From: Marinilongibacter aquaticus | Lineage (GTDB): Bacteria; Bacteroidota; Bacteroidia; Cytophagales; Spirosomataceae | Assembly: GCF_020149935.1 (NCBI RefSeq) | Contig: NZ_CP083757.1 | Span: 2,381,501 to 2,445,500, forward strand | DNA length: 64,000 nt | Direction of reading: 5' to 3' | Shown here: piece by piece, positions 8,207-17,573 of the stretch | How the letters are laid out: each line of letters begins with the position of its first letter | How positions within the stretch are numbered: the first letter of the stretch is position 1 | Position numbers and translations under genes: made by a program | Notes under the pieces: model-generated | Seen by the model: the letters and a program-made list of their open reading frames with translations, nothing else | What the model was told of the DNA's origin: nothing | Database searches by the model: none

Positions 8207-8929
8207 TTAATCGGCGAGCACCATATTGTGGTACACATTCTGCACATCCTCGTCTTCTTCCAGTTTTTCGAGCAGTTTATCTATATCTTCGGCATCGGTT
8301 TCGCTCAAGGTTTTCGTATCCAAGGGTATACGCTCAAATCCCGAACTTTCGATTTCAAATCCATTCTCTTCGAGGTATTTCTGCACATCGCCGTAGGCTT
8401 TGAATTCGCCGTAAATGTTTATTTGATTGTGCTCATCATCCAAAAACACATCGTCTACACCAAAATCAATCAGCTCAAGTTCAAGCTCTTCCAAATCCGT
8501 GCCTTTGTTTACCACTTTGAAAACACATTTTCTTTCGAAAATAAAGTCGAGCATGCCCGTTGTGCCCAAGCTTCCTCCGGTTTTGTTGAAATAACTTCGC
8601 ACATTGGCCACGGTGCGGTTGTTGTTGTCGGTGGTGCATTCGACCAGAACCGCCACCCCGTGCAGCCCGTAACCTTCCAAAACCACTTCGATATAGTTTT
8701 CCTGATCCTTCGAGCTCGCTCGTTTGATGGCACTTTCCACGTTGGCCTTTGGCATATTGGCCGCTTTGGCGTTTTGGATCACCGCACGCAAACGCGAATT
8801 ACTGCTGGGGTCGGGGCCACCTTCTTTTACCGCGATCACGATATCTTTTCCAATTCTTGTGAAGGTTTTGGCCATTGAGCTCCAACGCTTCATTTTTCTA
8901 GCCTTTCTGAATTCGAATGCTCTTCCCAT
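8207..8929 (-). CDS. YebC/PmpR family DNA-binding regulator / translation factor
   Basis: A 240-residue cytoplasmic protein of the YebC/PmpR/TACO1 family. The N-terminus MGRAFEFRKARKMKRWSSM is the form typical of Bacteroidota, followed by the conserved block KEGGPDPSSNSRLRAVIQNA and ECTTDNNNRTVANVRSYF. Family members bind nucleic acid; some act as transcriptional regulators, and related proteins relieve ribosome stalling at proline-rich stretches. The start at 8929 is chosen because it gives the conserved MGRAFEFRK N-terminus. It has its own well-formed promoter. Confidence 0.93.
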   Translation of the reverse strand: MGRAFEFRKARKMKRWSSMAKTFTRIGKDIVIAVKEGGPDPSSNSRLRAVIQNAKAANMPKANVESAIKRASSKDQENYIEVVLEGYGLHGVAVLVECTTDNNNRTVANVRSYFNKTGGSLGTTGMLDFIFERKCVFKVVNKGTDLEELELELIDFGVDDVFLDDEHNQINIYGEFKAYGDVQKYLEENGFEIESSGFERIPLDTKTLSETDAEDIDKLLEKLEEDEDVQNVYHNMVLAD

Positions 8930-8952
8930 TTTTTGCAATTAAAATTTGCTCG

Positions 8953-8984
8953 CAAAATTAGAGTTTTTATAAAATCCTATCAAA
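8953..8984 (-). promoter_or_regulatory. Full Bacteroidota-type promoter of the YebC-family gene
   Basis: On the minus strand TTTG (8981-8984) is followed after exactly 20 bases by TAATTTTG (8953-8960). Both elements and the spacing match the known primary sigma consensus TTTG-N19-21-TAnnTTTG. The -7 element is 24 bases from the start codon. Confidence 0.7.
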
Positions 8985-9073
8985 AAATCGTGAAAAAGCT
9001 GAGGCTTAAATCGCAGATGTTCGGCCTTTTGCCCATCCAAGTGCCCCAGATTGCCGACATACCCACAGAATGC

Positions 9074-9104
9074 TTTTCAGTTCAGGCCATAAACTTTACT
9101 TTTG
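9074..9104 (+). promoter_or_regulatory. Putative promoter of the GH3 fusion gene
   Basis: TACTTTTG at 9097-9104 matches TAnnTTTG exactly. TTTT at 9074-9077 sits 19 bases upstream and matches three of four bases of the -33 element. The start codon is 32 bases downstream. Confidence 0.5.
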
Positions 9105-9135
9105 TAAATCTGTAAATCATGAATCAACATAAAAA

Positions 9136-12099
9136 ATGACGAATAAGGCTAGGCTTGCCCTTCTAATGGCCAGCGTATTTGCGTTTCTGGTTTCCTTTGG
9201 TTTTTTACCAAAAAATAATCACGCACACAATCCACTCGCAACTTCAGACACAAACCGACAGATCTTTTGGGCCGATAGCGTACTGCAATCGATGAGCTTG
9301 GAAGAAAAAATCGGGCAATTGTTCATGATCTCGACCTATTCCAACCGAAACGAGAGCCACTATTCCGATATCGAGGAGAAAATCAAGAAATACCACATCG
9401 GCGGACTTATCTTCTTTCAGGGTGATCCCGAAACACAAGCCAAGCTGACCAACCGATACCAGGCCAAAAGCAGCGTACCCATGCTCATCGGCATCGATGC
9501 CGAATGGGGGCTGGGCATGCGGCTGGAAAATACCGTTTCATTTCCGAAACAGATTACTTTGGGAGCCATTGACGATGCCAACCTGATTATGGAAATGGGC
9601 GAAGAAATCGGTCGGCAGTGCAGGAGAATGGGCATTCACATCAATTTTGCTCCAGTGGCCGATGTCAACACAAATCCCGAAAATCCTGTAATCAACTATC
9701 GCTCTTTTGGCGAATCGAAAGATTGGGTGGCCGAAAAGGCATCGGCCTACGCCACAGGCTTGCAAAACATGCACGTAATGGCCGTGGCCAAACATTTTCC
9801 AGGGCATGGCGATACAGATACCGATTCGCACGTAGCTTTACCTGTTGTTCGACATACCAAAAAGAGACTTTACGAGCAAGAGCTCCTGCCCTTCAAAACG
9901 CTGATAAACAAGGGCATTAGAGGCATTATGATCGGCCATTTGTATGTACCCGCTTTCGAAAGCAGAAGCAATACTCCCGCCACGGTATCCAAAAGTATTG
10001 TTACAGACCTCTTGCAAAAGGAAATGCTTTTCGACGGCCTTACTTTTACCGACGCCATGAACATGCGGGGAATTACCCGCCAATTTTCGGCAGGGCAAGC
10101 GGAAGTTGAAGCGTACAAGGCAGGCAACGATGTGTTGTTGCAAACTTCGCATCTGGAAGAAGCCTTTGCCAAACTGAAATCGGGCTTTGAAGAGGGCGAG
10201 CTGAAAATCGAAGAACTGGACAAACATGTGCTGAAAATACTGATGGCCAAATACCAATCGGGATTGAGCAATTACCAACCTATCGAGCTCGAAGGACTGG
10301 GCGAATACCTCAATGACATTCGCAGCAGCAAATTGAAACTGAAGCTCTATCGCGATGCCGTCACCACTGTACGCAGCGAAAAAGACCTGATTCCATTGAA
10401 ATATTTGGACACCTTGAAAATCGCCTCGGTTACGGTGAGTGCTTCCGACGACAACAGCTTGCAGGAAGAATTTCTAAAATATGCCCCAATCGCTAAATTC
10501 AGCATTCCCAAACCGAGTAGTTCGAAAGATTGGCGTGATATTGTGGAGCAAGCGGATCAATACAATCTCATGATCGTTTCGGTACATGACATGAACAGCC
10601 TGCGTCGCCGAAACTTCGGGGTTTCACCGTCCACCATCGATTTCATCGAGGCTTTGAGCAAGAAAACGCATGTGATCGTATGCACCTTTGGAAACCCCTA
10701 TGGCCTGATGCTTTACGACAAGTTCCCGAACCTGATCTGCGGCTACGAAGATCAACCCGAAGCCTACCAAGCATTGGCCGAAGTACTTTTTGGCGGACTT
10801 TCCTCCCAAGGAAAGCTTCCGGTTACCGCATCGCGAAAAGCCCAATTCGATTCGGGCGTGCTCACAGCCGAACTTTCTCGCCTCATCGAAGACGAGCCCT
10901 ACAAGGTGGGCATGTACGCCAGCCGATTGGAACGCATCGATACCATTGTGGCCAATGCCATAAAACAACATACTTTTCCGGGTTGCCAAGTACTGGTGGC
11001 CAAAAGCGGACGCGTGATTTTCAATCGAGCTTATGGAAACAGACGCTATGGTTTCGACGAACCGGTAAGCACCGAAACCTTATACGATCTCGCTTCCATG
11101 ACAAAAGTGAGTGCCACTTTGCAAGCCGTAATGATACTGAACGAACGCGGCTGGCTAGACCTCAACCTCAAAGCTTCGGATTACCTTCCAGAGCTGAAAG
11201 GCACCAACAAAGAAAACATGGTGATTGCCGATATTTTGGAGCACCAAGCTGGCCTTCGCTCCTTTGAAGCATACTGGACCCACACCAAAGACAAAGGCCG
11301 TTTCTTACCCGAATATTACGAGAGTAAGCCGACCGAAAACAACCTACAAGTAGCCGATGGCCTCTATATCAAACGTAAAATCCGCGACGATGTATGGAAA
11401 TGGATAATCGAGTCGAAGCTTTCGACACGTAAAGACAGCCATGGCGGGTACCGCTACCTTTACAGCGATCTTGGATTGATCACGATGCAGAAAATAGTGG
11501 AACGCATCACTGGGCAGACGCTCGATCAATTCGTTGAACAAAACATCTACCAACCTTTGGGCATGTGGCATACGCTATTCAACCCTTTGAAAAAATTCAA
11601 AAAGGAGCAAATTGCCCCGACCGAGCAAGATAATATTTTCAGAGAACGGCAAGTCTGGGGCACTGTACACGATCCGAATGCGGCACTTTTAGGCGGTGTA
11701 GCCGGACATGCAGGACTTTTCAGCAATACTTGGGATTTGGCCAAACTCTACGACATGAACATGATGAACGGCTGGTACGGCGAAAGGCAATACCTTTTCC
11801 CGGAAACGGTGAGTCATTTTGCGACCAATTTCACCAAGAAAAGCCACCGCGGAATTGGCTGGGATAAACCCAAGTCTGGAGACGAGCGTTCCGATATGTC
11901 GGATATGGCCTCGGCCAGCACTTTTGGGCATACCGGATTTACCGGGACTGTAGTTTGGGTCGATCCAGACAATGAGCTGATCTTCATTATGCTCTCCAAC
12001 CGGGTGTACCCGAGAAGCGACAACAACCGCATTTCTCAACTGAAAATCCGTAGACTTGTACACGACGCCGTATACAGTGCATTAAAAGAACCCAGCTGA
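9136..12099 (+). CDS. Glycoside hydrolase family 3 (NagZ-like) fused to a serine beta-lactamase-fold domain
   Basis: A 987-residue exported protein with three parts. After a signal peptide (residues 1-31) comes a GH3 catalytic barrel with KHFPGHGDTDTDSH (residues 219-232), the motif that in beta-N-acetylglucosaminidase NagZ carries the His-Asp acid/base dyad, and FDGLTFTDAMNMRGI with the likely nucleophile Asp. A GH3 C-terminal domain follows (to about residue 590). The last 390 residues are a class C beta-lactamase / DD-peptidase fold with SMTK (Ser654, Lys657), YSD in place of the YxN motif, and HTG in place of KTG. Likely periplasmic and acting on peptidoglycan fragments. This fused architecture is known in Bacteroidota; the substrate of the second domain is not known. 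Confidence 0.92.
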   Translation: MTNKARLALLMASVFAFLVSFGFLPKNNHAHNPLATSDTNRQIFWADSVLQSMSLEEKIGQLFMISTYSNRNESHYSDIEEKIKKYHIGGLIFFQGDPETQAKLTNRYQAKSSVPMLIGIDAEWGLGMRLENTVSFPKQITLGAIDDANLIMEMGEEIGRQCRRMGIHINFAPVADVNTNPENPVINYRSFGESKDWVAEKASAYATGLQNMHVMAVAKHFPGHGDTDTDSHVALPVVRHTKKRLYEQELLPFKTLINKGIRGIMIGHLYVPAFESRSNTPATVSKSIVTDLLQKEMLFDGLTFTDAMNMRGITRQFSAGQAEVEAYKAGNDVLLQTSHLEEAFAKLKSGFEEGELKIEELDKHVLKILMAKYQSGLSNYQPIELEGLGEYLNDIRSSKLKLKLYRDAVTTVRSEKDLIPLKYLDTLKIASVTVSASDDNSLQEEFLKYAPIAKFSIPKPSSSKDWRDIVEQADQYNLMIVSVHDMNSLRRRNFGVSPSTIDFIEALSKKTHVIVCTFGNPYGLMLYDKFPNLICGYEDQPEAYQALAEVLFGGLSSQGKLPVTASRKAQFDSGVLTAELSRLIEDEPYKVGMYASRLERIDTIVANAIKQHTFPGCQVLVAKSGRVIFNRAYGNRRYGFDEPVSTETLYDLASMTKVSATLQAVMILNERGWLDLNLKASDYLPELKGTNKENMVIADILEHQAGLRSFEAYWTHTKDKGRFLPEYYESKPTENNLQVADGLYIKRKIRDDVWKWIIESKLSTRKDSHGGYRYLYSDLGLITMQKIVERITGQTLDQFVEQNIYQPLGMWHTLFNPLKKFKKEQIAPTEQDNIFRERQVWGTVHDPNAALLGGVAGHAGLFSNTWDLAKLYDMNMMNGWYGERQYLFPETVSHFATNFTKKSHRGIGWDKPKSGDERSDMSDMASASTFGHTGFTGTVVWVDPDNELIFIMLSNRVYPRSDNNRISQLKIRRLVHDAVYSALKEPS

Positions 12100-12102
12100 G
12101 TT

Positions 12103-13101
12103 TTAATTTAAGCTGAAAAATATCGGGAGCGTAAAATAAGTAGCCCAAGCCTGCCCTCTATACAACCCAGGCTTCCATTTGCCATCCAATGACTGAACAG
12201 CCTCCATAGCCAACTGATCTAAATGAGGATGCAAAGACTCTAAAAGCTCCTTTTTAAATATATGACCTCTCTTATCCACAAAGAACTTGATCAACACACG
12301 GCCTTCTATACCCTTATTGACAGCATCTTGGGGGTAATGTAAATTGTCCCCAATTATACGGTACATTTCCTTCTTCCCCCCTTTGAAAACTGGAGATTGC
12401 GTAATACTTTCATACGTATACCCCTTCCCTTCTTTATCATACGATTTCCCTTCAATCAAACCCTCTTCTCCATACTCTTCTGTATACCAAGGCTCTCCAT
12501 TATCATAAAAGCCCTCCCAAACTCCATACCTTAAACCTTTTCGATACTCCCCCTTTTCTTTGTAATTTTTCGCCGTCCATTCTTCCGATTCACCTTCACC
12601 ATTCTGCACAATCTTTTCCCCATCTCCATTATAAACCGTGATTACCTTTTCGATACGACCACCCGGTTCGTACTCACTTCCCTCATGCAATATGATTTTA
12701 AAAAGTTTTCCACTGGCAAAGTAAATCTTTTCATAACCCGACAACTCACCATTCTTGTACGTTCTGAAATGACAGGGCATACCTCCCGAACCGTATTCCA
12801 CAAAAATGCCTTCTCGCTTATAATTCCAAACCAATAAACCATCCAATTTCTCAAGGCCCGTTTCTTTGGATAAATCGAATTTCACATACCCCATCCTTAA
12901 TATGTTATTGGCAATCGAATAATCCCTTACCCTCATCAATGAATCATTGACCTGATGAAAAAGCCTATAAAAACTCCTTTGCTCCGGGGTCGAAAATTGA
13001 CTGAGTACCTTCTTGTCGACATCATAGTAAAGTGTGTCGGAAAATTGCCCAAAAGAGAAATGAAAGAGCAAGAAAAAGCAAAAACTTAGAATACAACGCA
13101 T
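12103..13101 (-). CDS. Exported protein with YwqK/MORN-like repeats and a C-terminal TonB domain
   Basis: A 332-residue protein with a signal peptide (ILSFCFFLLFHFSFGQ). The middle (about 85-235) has repeated short blocks with G-x-x-x-x-Y and G-x-W-x-G-x-Y patterns (for example KGLRYGVWEGFYDNGEPWY) as in YwqK/MORN-2 repeats. The last 95 residues are a TonB C-terminal fold: PVFKGGKKEMYRII, YPQDAVNKGIEGRVLIKFFV, and a terminal TYFTLPIFF strand. It has no ordinary TonB transmembrane anchor with a Pro-rich linker, so it may not be a true energy transducer. The gene converges with the GH3 fusion (3 bases between stops) and has its own -7 element. Confidence 0.82.
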   Translation of the reverse strand: MRCILSFCFFLLFHFSFGQFSDTLYYDVDKKVLSQFSTPEQRSFYRLFHQVNDSLMRVRDYSIANNILRMGYVKFDLSKETGLEKLDGLLVWNYKREGIFVEYGSGGMPCHFRTYKNGELSGYEKIYFASGKLFKIILHEGSEYEPGGRIEKVITVYNGDGEKIVQNGEGESEEWTAKNYKEKGEYRKGLRYGVWEGFYDNGEPWYTEEYGEEGLIEGKSYDKEGKGYTYESITQSPVFKGGKKEMYRIIGDNLHYPQDAVNKGIEGRVLIKFFVDKRGHIFKKELLESLHPHLDQLAMEAVQSLDGKWKPGLYRGQAWATYFTLPIFFSLN

Positions 13102-13125
13102 AGTTTAATGAAAAGGCTAGTGAGA

Positions 13126-13133
13126 CAAATATA
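13126..13133 (-). promoter_or_regulatory. Putative -7 element of the TonB-domain gene
   Basis: The minus strand reads TATATTTG, an exact TAnnTTTG match, 25 bases upstream of the 13101 start. No convincing TTTG lies at the right distance. Confidence 0.45.
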
Positions 13134-13242
13134 CATTTTGCGAACCAATCCCCTTAAAAACTGTTTTTATTTAATGGTTAAAAGTTTCACCCATGACCTT
13201 TAGCTCGGCTAATTCAAACCGAAGAGAAAACAAACTTTCAAG

Positions 13243-14433
13243 ATGAGTTCAAAAGAAAAGCGGCTACTTTTCATTCTAGCCAGTGTCAATTTCACGCACA
13301 TCGTCGATTTCATGATACTGATGCCACTGGGGCCGCAGTTGATGAGCATTTTCGGGATTGACGCCCAAGAGTTCGGTTTTGTGGTGGCCTGCTACGGACT
13401 TTCCGCTGCATTTTCGGGCTTCGGCTTGGCTTTTTTTGCCGATCGGTTCGACAGGAAAAAAGTACTGCTCTTCGCGTATATAGGATTTGTGATGGGCACC
13501 TTTGCCTGTGCATTTTCGCCCAGCTATCGCATTTTACTGATTGCTCGCACCATTACCGGGATTTTCGGCGGTATGATAAACTCGCAAGTGATGTCTATAG
13601 TCGCCGATACGTTTGGATATGAGCGTAGGGCTTCGGCCATGGGAATCATCATGACCGCCTTTGCCGTAGCTTCTGTGGTGGGTGTTCCGGGTGGTTTGTA
13701 TTTAACCAACGAATTTGGTTGGCATGCTCCCTTTTTCGCCATTGGTGGATTGGGCCTGATCATTACCGCATTGGTGGTCTTTTTTGTGCCCAATGTGAGA
13801 GACCACCTCGAAAACGGTTCTCCACAATCGGCCAATTTTGAAGTGATCCGCAACATTTTGAAAGACCGCAATCAGTTGAGAGCTTTAGGGCTTTCGATGT
13901 TCATCATGTTAGGCTCTTTCAGTGTGATTCCCTATGTTTCGCCCACATTGGTTTCGAATATCGGCTACAGCCAAGAAGACATTTATTTGATCTACCTCAC
14001 CGGCGGGATATTGACAATTTTCACGGCTCCCTTATTGGGCAAATTGGCTGACAAGAAAGGAAAATACTTTGTTTTTGCCCTTTTTGCCTTGATGTCTTTT
14101 GTGCCCATCTATTTTATCACGAACATGTTTCCCGCCCCGCTTTATGTCATTCTCGCCATCTCGGGATTGTTTTTCATTACCAACAATGGCCGGATGATCC
14201 CCACACAAGCGATGGTCACTGGCGTAGTGACACCCAAGCAGCGTGGCGGATTTATGGCCGTCAACTCTTCCGTTCAACTCATGTCTCAAGCCATTGCCAC
14301 AAGCATAGGCGGAGCCATTTTGGTGCAAAGAGACAACGGCTATTTGGACCATTACGCTTGGGTTGGTTTTTTCTCGATGGCGATGATCATTTCCAGTATA
14401 CTGATCGCAAAAAAAGTAAAGAATGTAGAATAG
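13243..14433 (+). CDS. MFS transporter, drug/sugar efflux type
   Basis: A 396-residue, 12-helix major facilitator. The cytoplasmic loop 2-3 motif is DRFDRKKVLLF, and helix 5 carries a GVPGGLYL stretch like the antiporter motif C (usual gPxxGG pattern), which suggests proton-coupled efflux. It resembles the AraJ / CflA-like group in Bacteroidota. The substrate cannot be told from sequence. A second, unrelated-subfamily MFS gene follows 52 bases downstream on the same strand with its own -7 element. Confidence 0.88.
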   Translation: MSSKEKRLLFILASVNFTHIVDFMILMPLGPQLMSIFGIDAQEFGFVVACYGLSAAFSGFGLAFFADRFDRKKVLLFAYIGFVMGTFACAFSPSYRILLIARTITGIFGGMINSQVMSIVADTFGYERRASAMGIIMTAFAVASVVGVPGGLYLTNEFGWHAPFFAIGGLGLIITALVVFFVPNVRDHLENGSPQSANFEVIRNILKDRNQLRALGLSMFIMLGSFSVIPYVSPTLVSNIGYSQEDIYLIYLTGGILTIFTAPLLGKLADKKGKYFVFALFALMSFVPIYFITNMFPAPLYVILAISGLFFITNNGRMIPTQAMVTGVVTPKQRGGFMAVNSSVQLMSQAIATSIGGAILVQRDNGYLDHYAWVGFFSMAMIISSILIAKKVKNVE

Positions 14434-14460
14434 CCGAACAGGCATTCCGTGAAATAATTC

Positions 14461-14468
14461 TATATTTG
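14461..14468 (+). promoter_or_regulatory. Putative -7 element of the sugar porter gene
   Basis: TATATTTG at 14461-14468 is an exact TAnnTTTG match, 17 bases upstream of the ATG at 14486. No TTTG is visible at the -33 position. Confidence 0.45.
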
Positions 14469-14485
14469 GATAGAAACCCTATCCT

Positions 14486-15832
14486 ATGAATAAAAATACT
14501 TTTCTCTACTTCATTGCTGCTGTTGCAGCTACTGGAGGTCTTCTTTTCGGATTCGACACTGGCGTAATCAATGTGGCATTGCCCTCTCTTCGCGAGCAAT
14601 TTGCCTTGAGCCCTACACAAGAAAGCACCGTGGTGAGTGCCGTTTTGTTCGGAGCCTTGTTCGGCCCTGTACTTTCGGGTATACTAACCGATTTGCTCGG
14701 AAGAAAAAAAATCAACCTGTTGGCTTCGATCATTTTTGTGGTCGGCTCTATTTTAGCCGCATTGGCCAGTTCTGTGGCCATGCTCATAGTTGGTCGCCTT
14801 TTTCTGGGCTTGGCCATCGGGATCGTGTCCGCCACTATACCCTTATACCTTGCCGAACTCTCGCCGAAAGAAAAACGTGGACAACTGGTCACTTTTTTCC
14901 AACTGGCCATTACTTTGGGCATCTTGCTTTCTTATGTCGTTGGCTACTGGTTCCAACACACTGAAGCCGCTTGGCGGGCAATGTTTTGGGCGGGCTTTAT
15001 TCCGGCTATGATGCTTTTTATAGGTATGCTTTTAGTTCCGGAATCGCCGCGTTGGCTACTTTTCAAAGGCCGCGAAGAAGAAGCCATTGCCGCACTGAAC
15101 AAGTTGCGTGACGAGGATGTGGTTGCACAAGAGCTGCAAGAAATAAGACTGACATTGCAAAAAGAAGCCAAGAATAAAAGCAGCTGGAAAGACCTTTTCA
15201 GCAAAAAATTACGCACACCTTTACTTATTGTTTGCTTGATTTTTGGAATACAACAGTTTTCGGGGATCAATGCCATCATTTATTTCTCGACAGACATCTT
15301 CAAAGACATGTTCAACGATACGCAGGCTACTTTGGCCACAGTAGGCGTGGGCATTGTCAATACCTTGGCCACCATTTTCGGCATGCGTTTTTTGGATAAG
15401 TGGGGACGCAAACCGATGCTGTATACCGGTCTTTTGGGCACGGCAATTTGTTTGGCCACAGTAGGTTTGGCCTTCTATTTTAAAAGTAGCCTGCCCGATG
15501 GCCTACGCCAAGCTATGCTCATCGGCGGGATTTATGTCTACATCATATTCTTTGCCATTAGCCTTGGGCCTTTGGGCTGGCTGCTGACTTCCGAAATTTT
15601 CCCGCTTAAAATTCGCGGCTTCGCTTCAAGTTTCGGCAGTTTGAATCACTGGTTTTTCGATATGCTTGTCGCTTTCTCATTCCCCTTGATGCGGGCCACT
15701 TCTTTGGGCGAAAACGGAGGAATTTTCGGCATTTACATGCTGGTTGTGCTCTTGGGCTTACTTTTTGCAAAATACATGGTTTTTGAAACCAAGGGCTTGA
15801 GCTTGGAAGACATAGAAAAACGCTACGAGTAG
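14486..15832 (+). CDS. Sugar porter family MFS transporter (sugar:H+ symporter)
   Basis: A 448-residue, 12-helix transporter of the sugar porter family (XylE/GalP-like). Hallmarks are GGLLFGFDTGVINVAL in helix 1, DLLGRKK after helix 2, VPESPRWLLFKGR before the central loop, QQFSGINAIIYFSTDIF in helix 7 (the sugar-binding QQxSGxNxxxYY site), DKWGRKPML, and the terminal FETKG. It should import a hexose or pentose with protons across the inner membrane; the exact sugar is unknown. It follows another MFS gene but no sugar kinase or isomerase is adjacent. Confidence 0.94.
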   Translation: MNKNTFLYFIAAVAATGGLLFGFDTGVINVALPSLREQFALSPTQESTVVSAVLFGALFGPVLSGILTDLLGRKKINLLASIIFVVGSILAALASSVAMLIVGRLFLGLAIGIVSATIPLYLAELSPKEKRGQLVTFFQLAITLGILLSYVVGYWFQHTEAAWRAMFWAGFIPAMMLFIGMLLVPESPRWLLFKGREEEAIAALNKLRDEDVVAQELQEIRLTLQKEAKNKSSWKDLFSKKLRTPLLIVCLIFGIQQFSGINAIIYFSTDIFKDMFNDTQATLATVGVGIVNTLATIFGMRFLDKWGRKPMLYTGLLGTAICLATVGLAFYFKSSLPDGLRQAMLIGGIYVYIIFFAISLGPLGWLLTSEIFPLKIRGFASSFGSLNHWFFDMLVAFSFPLMRATSLGENGGIFGIYMLVVLLGLLFAKYMVFETKGLSLEDIEKRYE

Positions 15833-15892
15833 TAAATCTCGGTTTAAATGGCTTTTTTTGTGGTTAATTGAAACAAAACCACGCTTTGCAAA

Positions 15893-16960
15893 ATGGGAGC
15901 AATATTATCTGGGACGGGATCGGCCCTGCCGAAAGATGCCATAAGAAACGATTACTTTTTGGATTGGAGCTTTTATGACAAAAGCGGCAGCCCCATTTCT
16001 AAACCCGGCGAGGCGGTCATCGAAAACCTTGAACGCATCTCGGGAATAAAAGAAAGACGGTACATTGGCAAAGAGCAAGAGAGCATGAGCATACTCATGG
16101 AAGCCGCTCAAAAAGCCATTGCCGATGCGGGAGTCGACAAGGAAAACATTGATGGAATAATAGTCGCTCACAATGCGGGCAATATGCTCGAATGCCGACA
16201 AAGCGTGTTCAGCACGGTGCCCAATTTAGCTGCATTGCTGAAAAACAGGCTGGGAATAGCCAATCACCACTGCCCTGCTTACGACATACTCTTTGGTTGC
16301 CCCGGTTGGGTTGAAGCCTGTATTCAGGCCAACCGCCTGATCCAAGCAGGTGAAGCCACACATGTGCTGGTCTGCGGACTTGAAGTGGCTTCTCGTTTTC
16401 TCGACAAACACGACATGGACTCCATGCTCATGGGCGACGGTTGCGGAGCCGCCGTTTTCTCGGCCAATGCAGATTCGAGCAAAGGCATTCTTTCTACGGC
16501 CACCTTTTCGCACGCCCGCGAGGATGTGGATTTCATTCGCTTGGGCGATTCCCTCAATCCCGAAGCCCCAAAAGACCTTACTTTTAAAATGAGCGGAAAG
16601 GATGTGTACCGCTACGCCACCACTTGGCTTCCCCAGGTTATTGCCGAAGCCCTGAACAAAGTAAACCTTACGCCAAAAGACATCGACCTCTTCTTTTTCC
16701 ATCAAGCCAATGCGAAAATGCTCGAGGCCATTGCTTTCAATTTGATGAAAATGTACGGGCAGGAACACGAAGATTTTGCCAAGAAAATCCCGATAAGCAT
16801 CCATTTTACGGGCAATACTTCAGTGGCCACTGTGCCCACTCTTTTGGACCTTGTAAGGCAAGGGCATTTCCCCAATTTCAAAATCAACAATGGACAAAAA
16901 TTGGTTTTTGCCTCTGTTGGAGCGGGAATGCATTGCAATGCCATCGTGTATCAAAATTGA
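15893..16960 (+). CDS. 3-oxoacyl-ACP synthase III family protein
   Basis: A 355-residue thiolase-fold condensing enzyme of the KAS III family. The catalytic triad is readable: Cys136 in DILFGCPGWVEA, His270 in DLFFFHQANAKMLEAI, and Asn308 in ISIHFTGNTSVATVP. KAS III enzymes condense an acyl-CoA primer with malonyl-ACP to start fatty acid chains, but the loci around the active site and the 25-residue longer N-terminal part differ from housekeeping FabH, so a specialised primer or a role in secondary lipid synthesis is possible. No other fatty acid gene is adjacent. It converges with lutC. Confidence 0.88.
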   Translation: MGAILSGTGSALPKDAIRNDYFLDWSFYDKSGSPISKPGEAVIENLERISGIKERRYIGKEQESMSILMEAAQKAIADAGVDKENIDGIIVAHNAGNMLECRQSVFSTVPNLAALLKNRLGIANHHCPAYDILFGCPGWVEACIQANRLIQAGEATHVLVCGLEVASRFLDKHDMDSMLMGDGCGAAVFSANADSSKGILSTATFSHAREDVDFIRLGDSLNPEAPKDLTFKMSGKDVYRYATTWLPQVIAEALNKVNLTPKDIDLFFFHQANAKMLEAIAFNLMKMYGQEHEDFAKKIPISIHFTGNTSVATVPTLLDLVRQGHFPNFKINNGQKLVFASVGAGMHCNAIVYQN

Positions 16961-16997
16961 CCGACGCCTTCTCGAAAGAAAGCTTATCCGCAGACTT

Positions 16998-17573
16998 TCA
17001 AATCACAAAAACAAAAATATCGCGGGGGCCATGTGCTCCCGTCACCAAAGATTGCTCAATATCGGCCGTTTTGGAAGGGCCCGCAATGAATGCTCCAAAA
17101 CCACTGTTTGGCGATCCAAGAATTTCATAGGCCTGCGGTAAAGTGGGCACAATTTTTTCCTTGCGGACAATCACGCCCAAATACTGGCAAATGAAGGGGC
17201 TTACCCTCTGGCCCATCAAATCATCTTGCATCCAAATGGCTCCATTCTCTGCCACGGCCACAGGAGTTTCGACCAAAGTGAACTCTACATCTTCAAGCTC
17301 ATGTGGATCGCTTTCACGCCAATTCGATTCCTCGAAACCGACAAGCTTGGTGTTGTTGATCACGCGTTTTCCTGCAAATTTATTCCTTACAAAATCCACT
17401 ATTTCCTCCTCGCCGTTCACCTCGATCACCTGCCCGTGCAGTACGCCAATAATGTTTTTGAACTGTACAACAGGGTCGCCCAAGTAAGCGGTATCAAAAG
17501 CCGGTCTCGGTTTTCTTTCTGTAGCCTTACGCTGGGCTTTCAATTGATCAAGAATCTCTTCTCTGCTGCTCAT
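16998..17573 (-). CDS. lutC: Lactate utilisation protein C (LUD domain)
   Basis: A 191-residue LUD-domain protein and third gene of the lutABC operon. In Bacillus the LutABC complex oxidises L-lactate to pyruvate; LutC is the subunit without iron-sulfur clusters. Visible family features are VETPVAVAENGAIW, near the middle, and IAGPSKTADIEQSLVTGAHGP at the C-terminus (the substrate or cofactor-binding LUD motif). Its start overlaps the end of lutB by four bases (ATGA), a sign of tight translational coupling. Confidence 0.94.
   Translation of the reverse strand: MSSREEILDQLKAQRKATERKPRPAFDTAYLGDPVVQFKNIIGVLHGQVIEVNGEEEIVDFVRNKFAGKRVINNTKLVGFEESNWRESDPHELEDVEFTLVETPVAVAENGAIWMQDDLMGQRVSPFICQYLGVIVRKEKIVPTLPQAYEILGSPNSGFGAFIAGPSKTADIEQSLVTGAHGPRDIFVFVI

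Noticed and set aside
12096-12118. CAGCT/AGCTG inverted repeat at the convergent GH3 and TonB-domain gene ends
   Set aside because: Only five pairs with a 13-base loop and no T run on either side; too weak to call a terminator.
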